Of a DNA stretch of 16,611 bases, positions 1-6,163 are shown piece after piece (the first letter of the stretch is position 1; every line of letters starts with the position of its first letter). The stretch is taken from the NCBI GenBank assembly GCA_905209865.1, contig CAJLUP010000031.1, forward strand, positions 1 to 16,611. The letters are read 5' to 3'. The notes under the pieces were generated by a model, which worked only from the letters and a program-made list of their open reading frames with translations, had not been told where the DNA came from and made no database searches. The stretch comes from an uncultured Lachnospiraceae bacterium (GTDB lineage: Bacteria > Bacillota > Clostridia > Lachnospirales > Lachnospiraceae). The position numbers and the translations under genes were made by a program.

Positions 1-10
1 CTTCCGATCT
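1..10. other. Probable Illumina adapter remnant
   Basis: The first ten bases (CTTCCGATCT) are identical to the 3' end of the standard Illumina TruSeq adapter, and they sit exactly at the sequence edge. A chance match at this position is about one in a million. Genomic sequence probably begins at base 11. Confidence 0.8.
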
Positions 11-11
11 G

Positions 12-218
12 AAGCTTTTGGATACAGAAGAGGTATTTACATGGATCTCAAATGAGCATTGTATGCTGCTCGTCGGCTATGATGAAGGTGGGTATTATTT
101 TAATGATCCATATGAAAATAACGGCTGTATCCGATATCCGAAAGAAATTGTGGAAGATCGGCATAAAGCGCAGCATATGCAGGCAGTCGGTATTGCGAGA
201 AAAAGAATCGGGAAATAG
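12..218 (+). CDS. C39-like cysteine peptidase, C-terminal fragment
   Basis: This is the last 68 codons of a gene cut by the left edge; the frame is open back to the adapter-like bases. The segment W-I-S-N-E-H-C-M-L-L-V-G-Y-D followed by Y-Y-F-N-D-P-Y matches the C-terminal half of the Peptidase_C39_2 fold. There the histidine of the E-H-C segment and the aspartate of the N-D-P segment complete a Cys-His-Asp active site. The catalytic cysteine and any signal peptide would lie upstream and are not visible. In Lachnospiraceae such proteins are usually exported or lipoprotein-like and of unproven substrate. The gene ends in TAG and is followed by an A-rich spacer and a terminator shared with asnA. 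Confidence 0.7.
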   Translation, partial: KLLDTEEVFTWISNEHCMLLVGYDEGGYYFNDPYENNGCIRYPKEIVEDRHKAQHMQAVGIARKRIGK

Positions 219-274
219 AAAAGAAGGAAAAATAGACATAGAAGTAAAAATTAAGAAAAATATAGACGAAAAAT

Positions 275-330
275 AAAAAGAAAAAAATCGGCAGTCTGCA
301 AAAGATAAGGTGCAGGCTGCCGTATTTTTT
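275..330. terminator. Bidirectional terminator between C39-like gene and asnA
   Basis: A 12-bp stem (289-300 with 311-322, one G-U pair) encloses a 10-nt loop. It is followed by six T on the plus strand (325-330) and preceded by an A tract (275-287) that becomes a U tract on the minus strand. It can end transcription of both converging genes. The asnA stop codon overlaps the edge of the plus-strand T run. Confidence 0.8.
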
Positions 331-1339
331 ATAATAAGTGGATTCCGTTTTCGGAAGCAGTTTCAACGATCTCTTCCGGCCACATAGAAGAATGGACTTC
401 TCCGATATGGGCTTTTCTTAAATAGTACATGCAGATACGGGATTGACCGATTCCTCCGCCAACTGTATAAGGAAGCTCTCCGTCAAGAAGAGATTTTTGG
501 AAAGGAAGTTCAGCGCGGTCTTCACATCCGGAGGCTTTGAGCTGAGATCTTAAAGCTTCTTCATCAACACGGATTCCCATGGAAGAAAGTTCAAGAGCAA
601 TATCAAGAACCGGATAGTATACGATAATATCGCCGTTTAATTCCCAGTCGTCATAGTCCGGCGCGCGTCCGTCATGTTTTTCGCCTGAAGCGAGTACTTT
701 TCCGATCTGTGAAATGAAAACAGCCCCTTTTGCTTTGGCAATACGATGTTCCCTCTCCTTTGGAGTACAGTCGGGGAACATATCCTCAAGTTCCTGCGAA
801 GTAATAAAGAAAATATCATCAGGAAGAAGAGGTTCGATATAATTATATCTTCTTGAAATGAAATCTTCAGTATCTTTTAAAGCGCTGTATACTTTTCGAA
901 CAGTGTATTCCAGCGTTTCCATGTTTCGTTCTTCTTTAGAGATGATCTTCTCCCAATCCCACTGGTCAACGTAGAGGGAGTGGATATTATCGGTATCTTC
1001 ATCGCGGCGGATTGCCGTCATGTCAGTGTAAAGACCTTCGCCTGAATGAAAACCGTACTTCTTCAGGGCGTAGCGTTTCCACTTCGCGAGAGAATGAACG
1101 ATCTCCGCGCAGGCATCGCCCTGTTCTTTGATTCCGAAAGAAACCGGACGTTCAACGCCGTTCAGGTTATCGTTCATACCGGATTGCGGAAGAACAAATA
1201 ACGGCGCGGATACACGCGTCAGATGAAGAGACTTAGCAAGTGCACGTTCGAAATGATCCTTTACTTCTTTGATAGCGACCTCTGTCTCGCGGATCGTAAG
1301 CGGAGAAGAGTACCCCTCCGGTATTTTTAAATGTTCCAT
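329..1339 (-). CDS. asnA: Aspartate-ammonia ligase (asparagine synthetase A)
   Basis: This enzyme makes asparagine from aspartate, ammonia and ATP in the cytoplasm. The protein is 336 aa against about 330 for E. coli AsnA, and it aligns along its length: the N-terminal L-P-Q-S-G-M-N-D-N-L-N-G segment around residues 50-61, the central D-M-T-A-I-R-R-D-E segment, and the C-terminal G-G-G-I-G-Q-S-R-I-C-M-Y segment typical of this class II aminoacyl-tRNA-synthetase-like fold. I chose the ATG at 1339 because GAGGAG lies 10 nt upstream in the transcript; the earlier in-frame ATG at 1372 has no ribosome binding site and lies almost at the predicted transcript start. The gene is monocistronic, with its own promoter (1382-1410) and a shared terminator. 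The leader is only about 36 nt, so no T-box or riboswitch fits in it. Confidence 0.96.
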   Translation of the reverse strand: MEHLKIPEGYSSPLTIRETEVAIKEVKDHFERALAKSLHLTRVSAPLFVLPQSGMNDNLNGVERPVSFGIKEQGDACAEIVHSLAKWKRYALKKYGFHSGEGLYTDMTAIRRDEDTDNIHSLYVDQWDWEKIISKEERNMETLEYTVRKVYSALKDTEDFISRRYNYIEPLLPDDIFFITSQELEDMFPDCTPKEREHRIAKAKGAVFISQIGKVLASGEKHDGRAPDYDDWELNGDIIVYYPVLDIALELSSMGIRVDEEALRSQLKASGCEDRAELPFQKSLLDGELPYTVGGGIGQSRICMYYLRKAHIGEVHSSMWPEEIVETASENGIHLL

Positions 1340-1381
1340 TATATAACCACTCCTCTTTTGATGTATTGACATTTATGTACT

Positions 1382-1410
1382 ATTTTAATGTGGCGGGGAA
1401 GAGAAGTCAA
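1382..1410 (-). promoter_or_regulatory. asnA sigma-A promoter
   Basis: On the minus strand TTGACT (1405-1410) and TAAAAT (1382-1387) are separated by exactly 17 bp. This predicts a transcript start near 1375 and a 36-nt leader before the chosen asnA ATG. Confidence 0.75.
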
Positions 1411-1543
1411 CTGTGATTTGGTTTGAGATACGAAACTTATCAACCGTATTGAAAGAAAGAAAAGAAAGTAAATTGTAAAAAAGACGGACAATGGATAAAT
1501 AACAGATAATTTGAAAATATTTTAAAAAATATTAGAAATATTG

Positions 1544-1572
1544 TTGACAAATAGTAAATAGAGTGATATTAT
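1544..1572 (+). promoter_or_regulatory. Sigma-A promoter of an orphan transcript
   Basis: TTGACA (1544-1549) and TATTAT (1567-1572) are 17 bp apart, predicting a start near 1579. It points away from asnA into a stretch with no recognised gene. The transcript would run to the strong terminator at 1875-1940, giving an RNA of roughly 360 nt. Confidence 0.7.
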
Positions 1573-1605
1573 AAAGTCAACAAATAAAACAAACTAAATA
1601 ATCAA

Positions 1606-1636
1606 TCAAAAACAAATCAAAAAGATTTGATTTTGA
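1606..1636 (+). other. 5' hairpin of the orphan transcript
   Basis: TCAAAA and CAAATC (1606-1611, 1613-1618) pair with GATTTG and TTTTGA (1624-1629, 1631-1636) around an AAAAA loop. This gives 12 bp with one A-A mismatch, starting about 27 nt from the predicted RNA 5' end. It may stabilise the RNA or be part of a larger fold; a second pairing joins 1664-1671 to 1775-1782 (8 bp, perfect). Confidence 0.5.
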
Positions 1637-1690
1637 AAGAATTTTAGTAAATGTTTTATTCATCCATCGAATATCGTGATCGGAGATCAG

Positions 1691-1867
1691 ATGAAAGGTG
1701 CAGAGAAATATCATAATGACGAGAAAGTTATGAGAGAAGTAAAATCTGTAGCTGTAAAACATCAGAAACCGAAGTTCGATGGAAATTTAAGAACAGGAGG
1801 TACAGACCACCGGGAACATAAGTTAATCTATCCAAAAAAGATAGAACAGAGAGGTACAAAAGAATGA
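1691..1867 (+). CDS. Possible small charged protein, 58 aa, unrecognised
   Basis: This ORF lies inside the orphan transcript. The start is the ATG at 1691, preceded by GGAG with a 5-nt spacer, and the TGA stop is 8 nt before the terminator stem. The predicted protein is very hydrophilic, with about eleven lysines and several histidines and arginines, no cysteine or tryptophan and no membrane segment. I recognise no domain. Promoter, ribosome binding site, ORF and terminator in the right order and spacing favour a real small gene. Against it, the ORF is short, and an 8-bp helix joins the leader (1664-1671) to the coding region (1775-1782), so the RNA may be the product instead. It could also be both, as a dual-function RNA. 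Confidence 0.35.
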   Translation: MKGAEKYHNDEKVMREVKSVAVKHQKPKFDGNLRTGGTDHREHKLIYPKKIEQRGTKE

Positions 1868-1874
1868 TAGAGAT

Positions 1875-1940
1875 ATCACATTGAAAATGGATGTTGATCA
1901 AGATCAGTTGGTTGGCATCCATTTTCATTGTGATTTTTTG
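1875..1940 (+). terminator. Strong intrinsic terminator of the orphan transcript
   Basis: A 19-bp stem with one mismatch (1875-1893 with 1916-1934) closes a 22-nt loop that itself contains the mini-hairpin TGATC-AA-GATCA. The T run is at 1934-1939. The stem is much longer than the other terminators here except the one at 3303-3352. Confidence 0.8.
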
Positions 1941-2030
1941 CAATGGTGACGAGTCAAAGTCCGGGCTTGCCCGAGACCTTGGCGGCTGCTTATAATCCCG
2001 GAACGCCTACAGAGTCATATTTATTGCACA
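1939..2030. other. GC-rich segment of nested inverted repeats, function unknown
   Basis: This non-coding segment is richer in GC than its AT-rich surroundings and holds nested complementary pieces. TGCAAT (1939-1944) pairs with ATTGCA (2023-2028), and TGAC (1947-1950) with GTCA (2014-2017). CGGG-CTTG-CCCG (1962-1973) is a hairpin with a stable-type CUUG loop, and GGCG (1981-1984) pairs with CGCC (2004-2007). TCCGGG (1960-1965) could instead pair with CCCGGA (1997-2002). This suggests a compact folded RNA element or leader. Alternatively it is a promoter region: TTGCCC (1967-1972) and TATAAT (1991-1996) are 18 bp apart and would drive the small membrane protein gene at 2109. I recognise no known riboswitch family in it. 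Confidence 0.4.
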
Positions 2031-2108
2031 CCTTTGCTGGTAGAATTTAAAAATAAGGTTTTAACCGCTATTTTAGAAGGGCGGATATTTGAGAAAGGTG
2101 TGTTTTAT

Positions 2109-2276
2109 ATGAAAATGAAAAGAAAGACAGTAAGAAATATTTCGATATGTATCTGGTTGTTTTTGATGATTTTTTCGGCGGTTTTGTTCGCGTTCGGAGA
2201 GACGAAAAGTTCTCCGGCAGTATATATGTTTGTATGGGCGGCATGTCTGTGGAAAGCGTTATCTGCAGTTGGATGA
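2109..2276 (+). CDS. Small membrane protein, 55 aa, unrecognised
   Basis: The start is the ATG at 2109, with AAGGTG 8 nt upstream. A longer reading from 2034 has no ribosome binding site. The protein opens with a basic stretch (M-K-M-K-R-K) and then has one clear membrane segment at about residues 10-29. A second, less hydrophobic segment at about 36-53 contains aromatic residues and a cysteine. It probably sits in the cytoplasmic membrane with the basic N-terminus inside. A short hairpin terminator follows 7 nt after the stop, so it appears to be a single-gene unit. I recognise no family; small membrane proteins of this kind are common and usually uncharacterised. Confidence 0.5.
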   Translation: MKMKRKTVRNISICIWLFLMIFSAVLFAFGETKSSPAVYMFVWAACLWKALSAVG

Positions 2277-2283
2277 ATGATGG

Positions 2284-2304
2284 ACGGAAATGATTTCCGT
2301 TTTT
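2284..2304 (+). terminator. Short terminator after the small membrane protein gene
   Basis: ACGGAAA (2284-2290) pairs with TTTCCGT (2294-2300) around a 3-nt loop, and four further T follow. The stem is only 7 bp, so efficiency is uncertain. Confidence 0.5.
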
Positions 2305-2330
2305 GGAAAATATGAAATGTCGGTGTATAA

Positions 2331-2363
2331 CAGTTGTAATCAACTGAAGGAATGCTGTATAAT
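2331..2363 (+). promoter_or_regulatory. Promoter of the PHP gene with overlapping dyad
   Basis: TTGTAA (2334-2339) and TATAAT (2358-2363) are 18 bp apart. The -35 is embedded in an inverted repeat, CAGTTG-TAAT-CAACTG (2331-2346), which has the size and position expected of a repressor operator. No candidate regulator can be assigned. Confidence 0.55.
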
Positions 2364-2442
2364 AGTGCTATAGAGATTCGGTAAATTTCAATAGCAGAAA
2401 CGAAGAATATCAGGTGGTTACACCGGAAAAGGGGGCTTGTGT

Positions 2443-3258
2443 ATGAAGATAGATATGCACTGCCACGTAAAAGAAGGTTCGATCGACAGCAAGGTCGGAT
2501 TGGAAGAGTATATTACGATTTTAAAGAAGCACGGATTTCAGGGGATGGTTATTACCGATCATGATACCTACAACGGATACCGGTACTGGAAAGAGAACAT
2601 TAAAGGGAAGAAACATACGGATTTCGTTGTATTGAAAGGGATTGAGTATGATACGAGAGACGCGGGACATATCCTTGTTATTATGCCGGAAGGCGTTAAG
2701 ATGAGGCTGCTTGAGATGCGGGGGATGCCGTTGGCGCTTTTGATCGATCTTGTGCACCGAAACGGAGGTGTGCTTGGACCGGCGCATCCGTGCGGAGAGA
2801 AGTATATGAGTTTTACGAATGCGAGACGGTATTATCTGTCGCCGGAGATTGTGAAACGGTTTGATTTCGTAGAAGCGTTCAATAGCTGTGAGCCTGTGGC
2901 GTCAAATTCCGGCGCGGAGAAATTAGCGAAGAAGTACGGGAAAGTTATGACAGGCGGCAGTGATTCTCATAAGCCGGATTGTGTCGGACGAGGATATACG
3001 ATCCTTCCGGAACCGGTTACGTGCGAGACAGAGTTGATTTCGCTGATTCATAAGAAGACTCCGTTTAAGGCAGGCGGAGTGCTCTATAATAAGACGACGA
3101 AAGAGAAGATTGGTAAGATCAATAAGCTTCTTGTCTATTCTTTCTGGGTGTATAACAAGAGCGGGGAATTGGCGAAACGCCATGGGAGAAATAAAAAAAT
3201 GGAGGAAGAACATCCTTTTGATCCGATTGATCCGATTGAATTGTATTATCATTCTTAG
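2443..3258 (+). CDS. PHP-domain metal-dependent phosphoesterase
   Basis: The protein is 271 aa. It has the full set of PHP metal-ligand motifs: H6-C-H8, T38-D39-H40-D41, G66-I-E68, H76, A114-H115-P116 and S173-D174-S175-H176. This fold uses a two- or three-metal centre to hydrolyse phosphoesters. Stand-alone members include phosphatases and a 5'-3' nucleotidase/exonuclease type, so the substrate cannot be read from the sequence. After the PHP domain comes a basic, less conserved tail (about residues 205-271) ending in an F-D-P-I-D-P-I-E repeat encoded by a short tandem DNA repeat near 3219-3239. I chose the ATG at 2443 because GGGGG lies 7 nt upstream; the TTG at 2437 is less likely. The gene stands alone between its own promoter and a strong terminator. 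Confidence 0.88.
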   Translation: MKIDMHCHVKEGSIDSKVGLEEYITILKKHGFQGMVITDHDTYNGYRYWKENIKGKKHTDFVVLKGIEYDTRDAGHILVIMPEGVKMRLLEMRGMPLALLIDLVHRNGGVLGPAHPCGEKYMSFTNARRYYLSPEIVKRFDFVEAFNSCEPVASNSGAEKLAKKYGKVMTGGSDSHKPDCVGRGYTILPEPVTCETELISLIHKKTPFKAGGVLYNKTTKEKIGKINKLLVYSFWVYNKSGELAKRHGRNKKMEEEHPFDPIDPIELYYHS

Positions 3259-3302
3259 CAGTTTCTATTGAGGCTGTAGGAATTGTATGATCATGTGGCA
3301 AT

Positions 3303-3352
3303 AAAAAAGTTGTCCATCAGTTATTTGTTTAACTGATAGACAACTTTTTTTT
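3303..3352. terminator. Bidirectional terminator overlapping a coding end
   Basis: A 21-bp stem with one mismatch (3303-3323 with 3330-3350) encloses a 6-nt loop. A six-A tract on the left and eight T on the right let it act on both strands. It serves the PHP gene (+) and the convergent membrane-protein gene (-). The last codons and stop of the minus-strand gene form one arm of the stem. Confidence 0.88.
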
Positions 3353-3668
3353 CTTCCTTTACTTCTTTGATCATTTTTTGTTTCAGCATATACGGCAGGA
3401 TGGAGTCGAGAAATGCCTTCGGGTCGGTTACACCGATCCGTTCACTGTTAAAAGGCTGCTTTGCAGTCAAATCCTTCACAAACGGCTCAAGTTCTTTTCT
3501 TGTCAGAGATTTGTTTTTTTTGAGCGCTTTTTTAACATTTGCGATCCCTTTGGAACAAAGCAGATTGGATAAATCCTGTCCCTGACGCATTGTGCGCCAA
3601 AGTCCCCATCCGTAGATAATCATCGTGGCAACGGCAAACATTAATACATAAGGGATATATTTCACCAT
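3321..3668 (-). CDS. Single-pass membrane protein, 115 aa, partner of PqqD-like protein
   Basis: I do not recognise a named family. The protein has one N-terminal membrane segment (about residues 5-22, rich in aromatic residues towards its end). A cytoplasmic-type basic domain of about 90 residues follows; its predicted helices and K-S-L-T-R-K-E-L-E-P-F-V pattern resemble a small winged-helix-like fold, which is an inference. The chosen ATG at 3668 overlaps the stop of the upstream gene (TAATG) and has GGAGAAG-type purines upstream, so translation is probably coupled. The longer reading from 3692 would start inside the neighbouring gene without need. Tight coupling to the PqqD-like gene suggests the two proteins act together, perhaps at the membrane. 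Confidence 0.75.
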   Translation of the reverse strand: MVKYIPYVLMFAVATMIIYGWGLWRTMRQGQDLSNLLCSKGIANVKKALKKNKSLTRKELEPFVKDLTAKQPFNSERIGVTDPKAFLDSILPYMLKQKMIKEVKEEKKVVYQLNK

Positions 3669-4030
3669 TATTTCTTCTCTTCTCCTTTCCAATAAATCAG
3701 ATTGTTATCTTTCATGATCTCAAGAAATTTGATCAGTCTGGATAAAGACTTTTCCATTTTCGGAAATTCGGCGTCCATTTCTTTGGAAAGCTGATGTACG
3801 TCTTTTGTGTCGTCGATTGCATGCCATATAAAGCTTCCGTATTTATCCATTTTGATATCGCTGACTCTTGGGCGGCGGAATACTTTTTGGGCAATTCTGT
3901 GATAGAATCCTTTCCATTCAATGAAGACAGTTACGATCCCGTTTTCATCAGTTTCATATTCGATATCCGGGTTTTTCACCGGAATGAAATCAAGATAGTT
4001 TTTTTCACCTTTTTTTACTTTTTTACTCAT
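3668..4030 (-). CDS. PqqD-like protein, 120 aa
   Basis: After a lysine-rich N-terminus, the sequence from about residue 30 to 115 has the PqqD pattern: a beta-rich part (G-I-V-T-V-F-I-E-W-K-G-F), a D-K-Y-G-S-F-I-W segment, D-x-x-K-D-V-H-Q-L-S-K-E, and a C-terminal helix ending in N-N-L-I-Y-W. PqqD-type domains bind precursor peptides of ribosomally made natural products and present them to radical SAM enzymes. No radical SAM gene or precursor peptide is seen nearby, so the partner here is unknown. The size is slightly above the roughly 90 aa of classical PqqD because of the N-terminal extension. The gene lies 96 nt downstream of the OPT transporter gene and overlaps the next gene by 1 nt. The ribosome binding site (GAGAGGAT, about 11 nt from ATG) is rather far. 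Confidence 0.8.
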   Translation of the reverse strand: MSKKVKKGEKNYLDFIPVKNPDIEYETDENGIVTVFIEWKGFYHRIAQKVFRRPRVSDIKMDKYGSFIWHAIDDTKDVHQLSKEMDAEFPKMEKSLSRLIKFLEIMKDNNLIYWKGEEKK

Positions 4031-4066
4031 TTTTATGGTAAATCCTCTCTATAACGTCATTACAGC

Positions 4067-4095
4067 ATAATATCATAAAAAGAGACAGCCTGCAA
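4067..4095 (-). promoter_or_regulatory. Possible weak promoter of the PqqD-like gene
   Basis: On the minus strand TTGCAG (4090-4095) and TATTAT (4067-4072) are 17 bp apart. The -35 lies inside the hairpin of the upstream terminator. The -35 match is poor (three of six), so this is tentative; read-through from the transporter gene is the alternative. Confidence 0.3.
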
Positions 4096-4110
4096 GCTGC
4101 GGGCTGTCTC
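4076..4110 (-). terminator. Terminator of the OPT transporter gene
   Basis: GAGACAGCC pairs with GGCTGTCTC (4102-4110 with 4082-4090), a perfect 9-bp stem with an 11-nt loop. On the minus strand a run of five T (4077-4081) follows. Confidence 0.85.
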
Positions 4111-4126
4111 ATCAGTAATTAAAACC

Positions 4127-6028
4127 TTATTTTTTAGCAGGTTTCGCCTTCATGCAGAGTGCGAACAATCCGGCAAGAAGAGCGATGAAGATGATAAGAC
4201 TTCCAATCTGTGGAAGTGAGAAGCTTAAAGTAAGGTCAAGTTTCGCAACAGCAAATCCTGCAAGTAAGATACCTGTGAGCCCTTCTCCTGCGATAAGACC
4301 TGATGTGAAGAGAACACCCTTGTCTGTGCGAGCTTTCTTTTCTTCTGCTGTACCTTTGGCTTTTTCAACAAGGAAACGTACAGCTCCACCAGCCATGATA
4401 CCTGCACTCAGGCTGAATGGGAGGTACATGCCGACTGCAAACGGCATTACCGGAACTTTCATGATCTCGACTACGATTGCGATAAACACACCGATGAGGA
4501 TAAGTCCCCACGGAAGCTCTGCGTTCATGATACCTTCAACGAGCATTTTCATCATTGTAGCCTGAGCTGCCGGAAGTTCTTTTGATCCGTAGGACCAAGC
4601 TTCATTCAGAAGGTAGAGAACTCCTCCGATCGCTGCAGCAGAAACAACAACACCGATCAATTCACCGATCTGCTGTTTCTTTGGTGTAGCGCCTACGATG
4701 AAACCTGTTTTAAGGTCCTGAGAGGTATCTCCGGCGATTGCTGCGATTACACAGATAACACCGCCGATAGCGATTGCTCCGACCATACCTGTTGTACCTG
4801 TTGTACCTGTTGCTTTCAGAGTCAGTGTAGCGATGATCAATGTTGCGATCGCCATACCGGAAACAGGGTTGTTAGAAGAACCGATCAGACCTACCATACG
4901 GGAAGAAACGGTTGCAAAGAAGAAACCGAAGATAACGATGATAAGTGATCCGAGCGGGCTTACAGGGAATGCCGGGATGAGCCAGATCGCAACAACGATC
5001 ACCAAAAGGATCACGAGAAGGATCGGCATCGGAAGATCCTGCTGTGTACGAACAAGCGTTGTGTTGGAACGCTTTTTGGACATACTGGACATTGCCTGTT
5101 TAAATGTACGAACGATCAGCGGGAAACTCTTGATGAGGCTGATCATACCGCCGGCAGCAACGGCTCCGGCTCCGATATATTTGATGTAGTTGCTCCAAAG
5201 AGCGGAAGGACCGTCGGCTGCGAGCATTTCCGCGATTGGCGCTGAGCCCGGGAAGATCGTAGCGTCGGCGCCGAACAGAGCGATCGCCGGCATAAGTACA
5301 AACCAGCTTAAAGTACCTCCTGCAAGCATGTAGCTTGAAATCTTCGGTCCGCAGATGAAACCTACACCTGCCAGAGCCGGGAGTACCTGAATACCGATCT
5401 GAGCTCCTGTATAGCTTTTGAATGCATATCCGATCTCGCTTGGGAATAATTTAAATCCGTCTGCGATGAATTTGTAAGCTGCTGCAATACCAAGTCCTGC
5501 AAATACAGTACCTGCTTTTGCACCTCCCTCTTCTCCTGCAAGAAGAACTTCAGCACAGGCTGTTCCTTCCGGGAACGGGAGTGTTCCGTGTTCTTCAACG
5601 ATCAATGCCTGACGAAGCGGTACCATGAAGCAAATTCCAAGGACACCTCCGAAAAGTGCAACGAGAAAGATCGTCATCATGCTTGGGAAAGCGATCTTGC
5701 CTTCTTCAGCCCAGATAAATAATGCAGGCAGAGTGAAGATAGCACCTGCCGCTACAGACTCTCCGGCAGAACCGATTGTCTGTACAATGTTGTTTTCGAG
5801 AATGGAATCCTTACGAAGGATCACACGGATGATACCCATAGAGATAACGGCTGCCGGGATGGAAGCTGATACTGTCATTCCGACGATCAGTCCGAGGTAT
5901 GCATTTGCGGCGCCGAAAACGATTGCAAGGATAATACCAATCACGATTGAAGTTACCGTAAACTCCGGAACAATCTTATCTGCCGGAATATACGGTTTGA
6001 ACTCATTTTTCTTTTCCATGATGTTCAT
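4127..6028 (-). CDS. OPT-family oligopeptide transporter
   Basis: The protein is 633 aa with about fifteen hydrophobic membrane segments, an integral cytoplasmic membrane protein. OPT-family hallmarks are visible: G-A-A-N-A-Y-L-G-L-I-V-G-M-T near residue 40, P-F-P-E-G-T-A-C-A-E-V-L near 150, and S-N-N-P-V-S-G-M near 390. Prokaryotic members import peptides or metal-chelate compounds by proton coupling; oligopeptide uptake is the default call and the substrate is inferred only from family. A short DNA tandem repeat (ACCTGTTGT units near 4787-4812) encodes a T-G-T-T-G-T stretch just after residue 400. AAGGAAAAGG precedes the ATG at 6028; the second ATG at 6019 is also possible. It is the first gene of a minus-strand group with the PqqD-like pair but is separated from it by a terminator. 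Confidence 0.93.
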   Translation of the reverse strand: MNIMEKKNEFKPYIPADKIVPEFTVTSIVIGIILAIVFGAANAYLGLIVGMTVSASIPAAVISMGIIRVILRKDSILENNIVQTIGSAGESVAAGAIFTLPALFIWAEEGKIAFPSMMTIFLVALFGGVLGICFMVPLRQALIVEEHGTLPFPEGTACAEVLLAGEEGGAKAGTVFAGLGIAAAYKFIADGFKLFPSEIGYAFKSYTGAQIGIQVLPALAGVGFICGPKISSYMLAGGTLSWFVLMPAIALFGADATIFPGSAPIAEMLAADGPSALWSNYIKYIGAGAVAAGGMISLIKSFPLIVRTFKQAMSSMSKKRSNTTLVRTQQDLPMPILLVILLVIVVAIWLIPAFPVSPLGSLIIVIFGFFFATVSSRMVGLIGSSNNPVSGMAIATLIIATLTLKATGTTGTTGMVGAIAIGGVICVIAAIAGDTSQDLKTGFIVGATPKKQQIGELIGVVVSAAAIGGVLYLLNEAWSYGSKELPAAQATMMKMLVEGIMNAELPWGLILIGVFIAIVVEIMKVPVMPFAVGMYLPFSLSAGIMAGGAVRFLVEKAKGTAEEKKARTDKGVLFTSGLIAGEGLTGILLAGFAVAKLDLTLSFSLPQIGSLIIFIALLAGLFALCMKAKPAKK

Positions 6029-6122
6029 TCCTTTTCCTTTCTGTAAAATTAACGACTTCTTAACAGAGTCTATATCAGTATATCACTTTAGGGAGATAAA
6101 AGAAAGAAGAAAAAACTGTATT

Positions 6123-6163
6123 TATGTAATATTTAGGCAAAATTTGTCAATATTTCTATGACA
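6123..6163 (-). promoter_or_regulatory. Candidate OPT promoter with overlapping inverted repeat
   Basis: On the minus strand TTGACA (6145-6150) and TACATA (6123-6128) are 16 bp apart. An inverted repeat TGTCA-N9-TGACA (6145-6149 and 6159-6163) covers the -35 and could be an operator. The resulting leader would be about 90 nt. The rest of the 304-base space between the divergent genes is AT-rich. Confidence 0.45.

Noticed and set aside
1373..1543. Possible T-box or other riboswitch upstream of asnA.
   Set aside because: The promoter at 1382-1410 leaves a leader of only about 36 nt, and no T-box antiterminator motif is seen on the minus strand.
1950..1990. AAAGTCCGGGCT, reminiscent of the conserved 5' part of RNase P RNA, with GGCGGCTGCTTAT resembling its 3' end.
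   Set aside because: The whole segment is under 100 nt and lacks the other conserved regions of RNase P RNA, so it cannot be rnpB. The similarity is probably chance.
4152..4565. A 137-codon plus-strand ORF and several similar ones antisense to the OPT gene.
   Set aside because: They are antisense shadows of a transporter gene with strong codon bias; none has a ribosome binding site or family resemblance.
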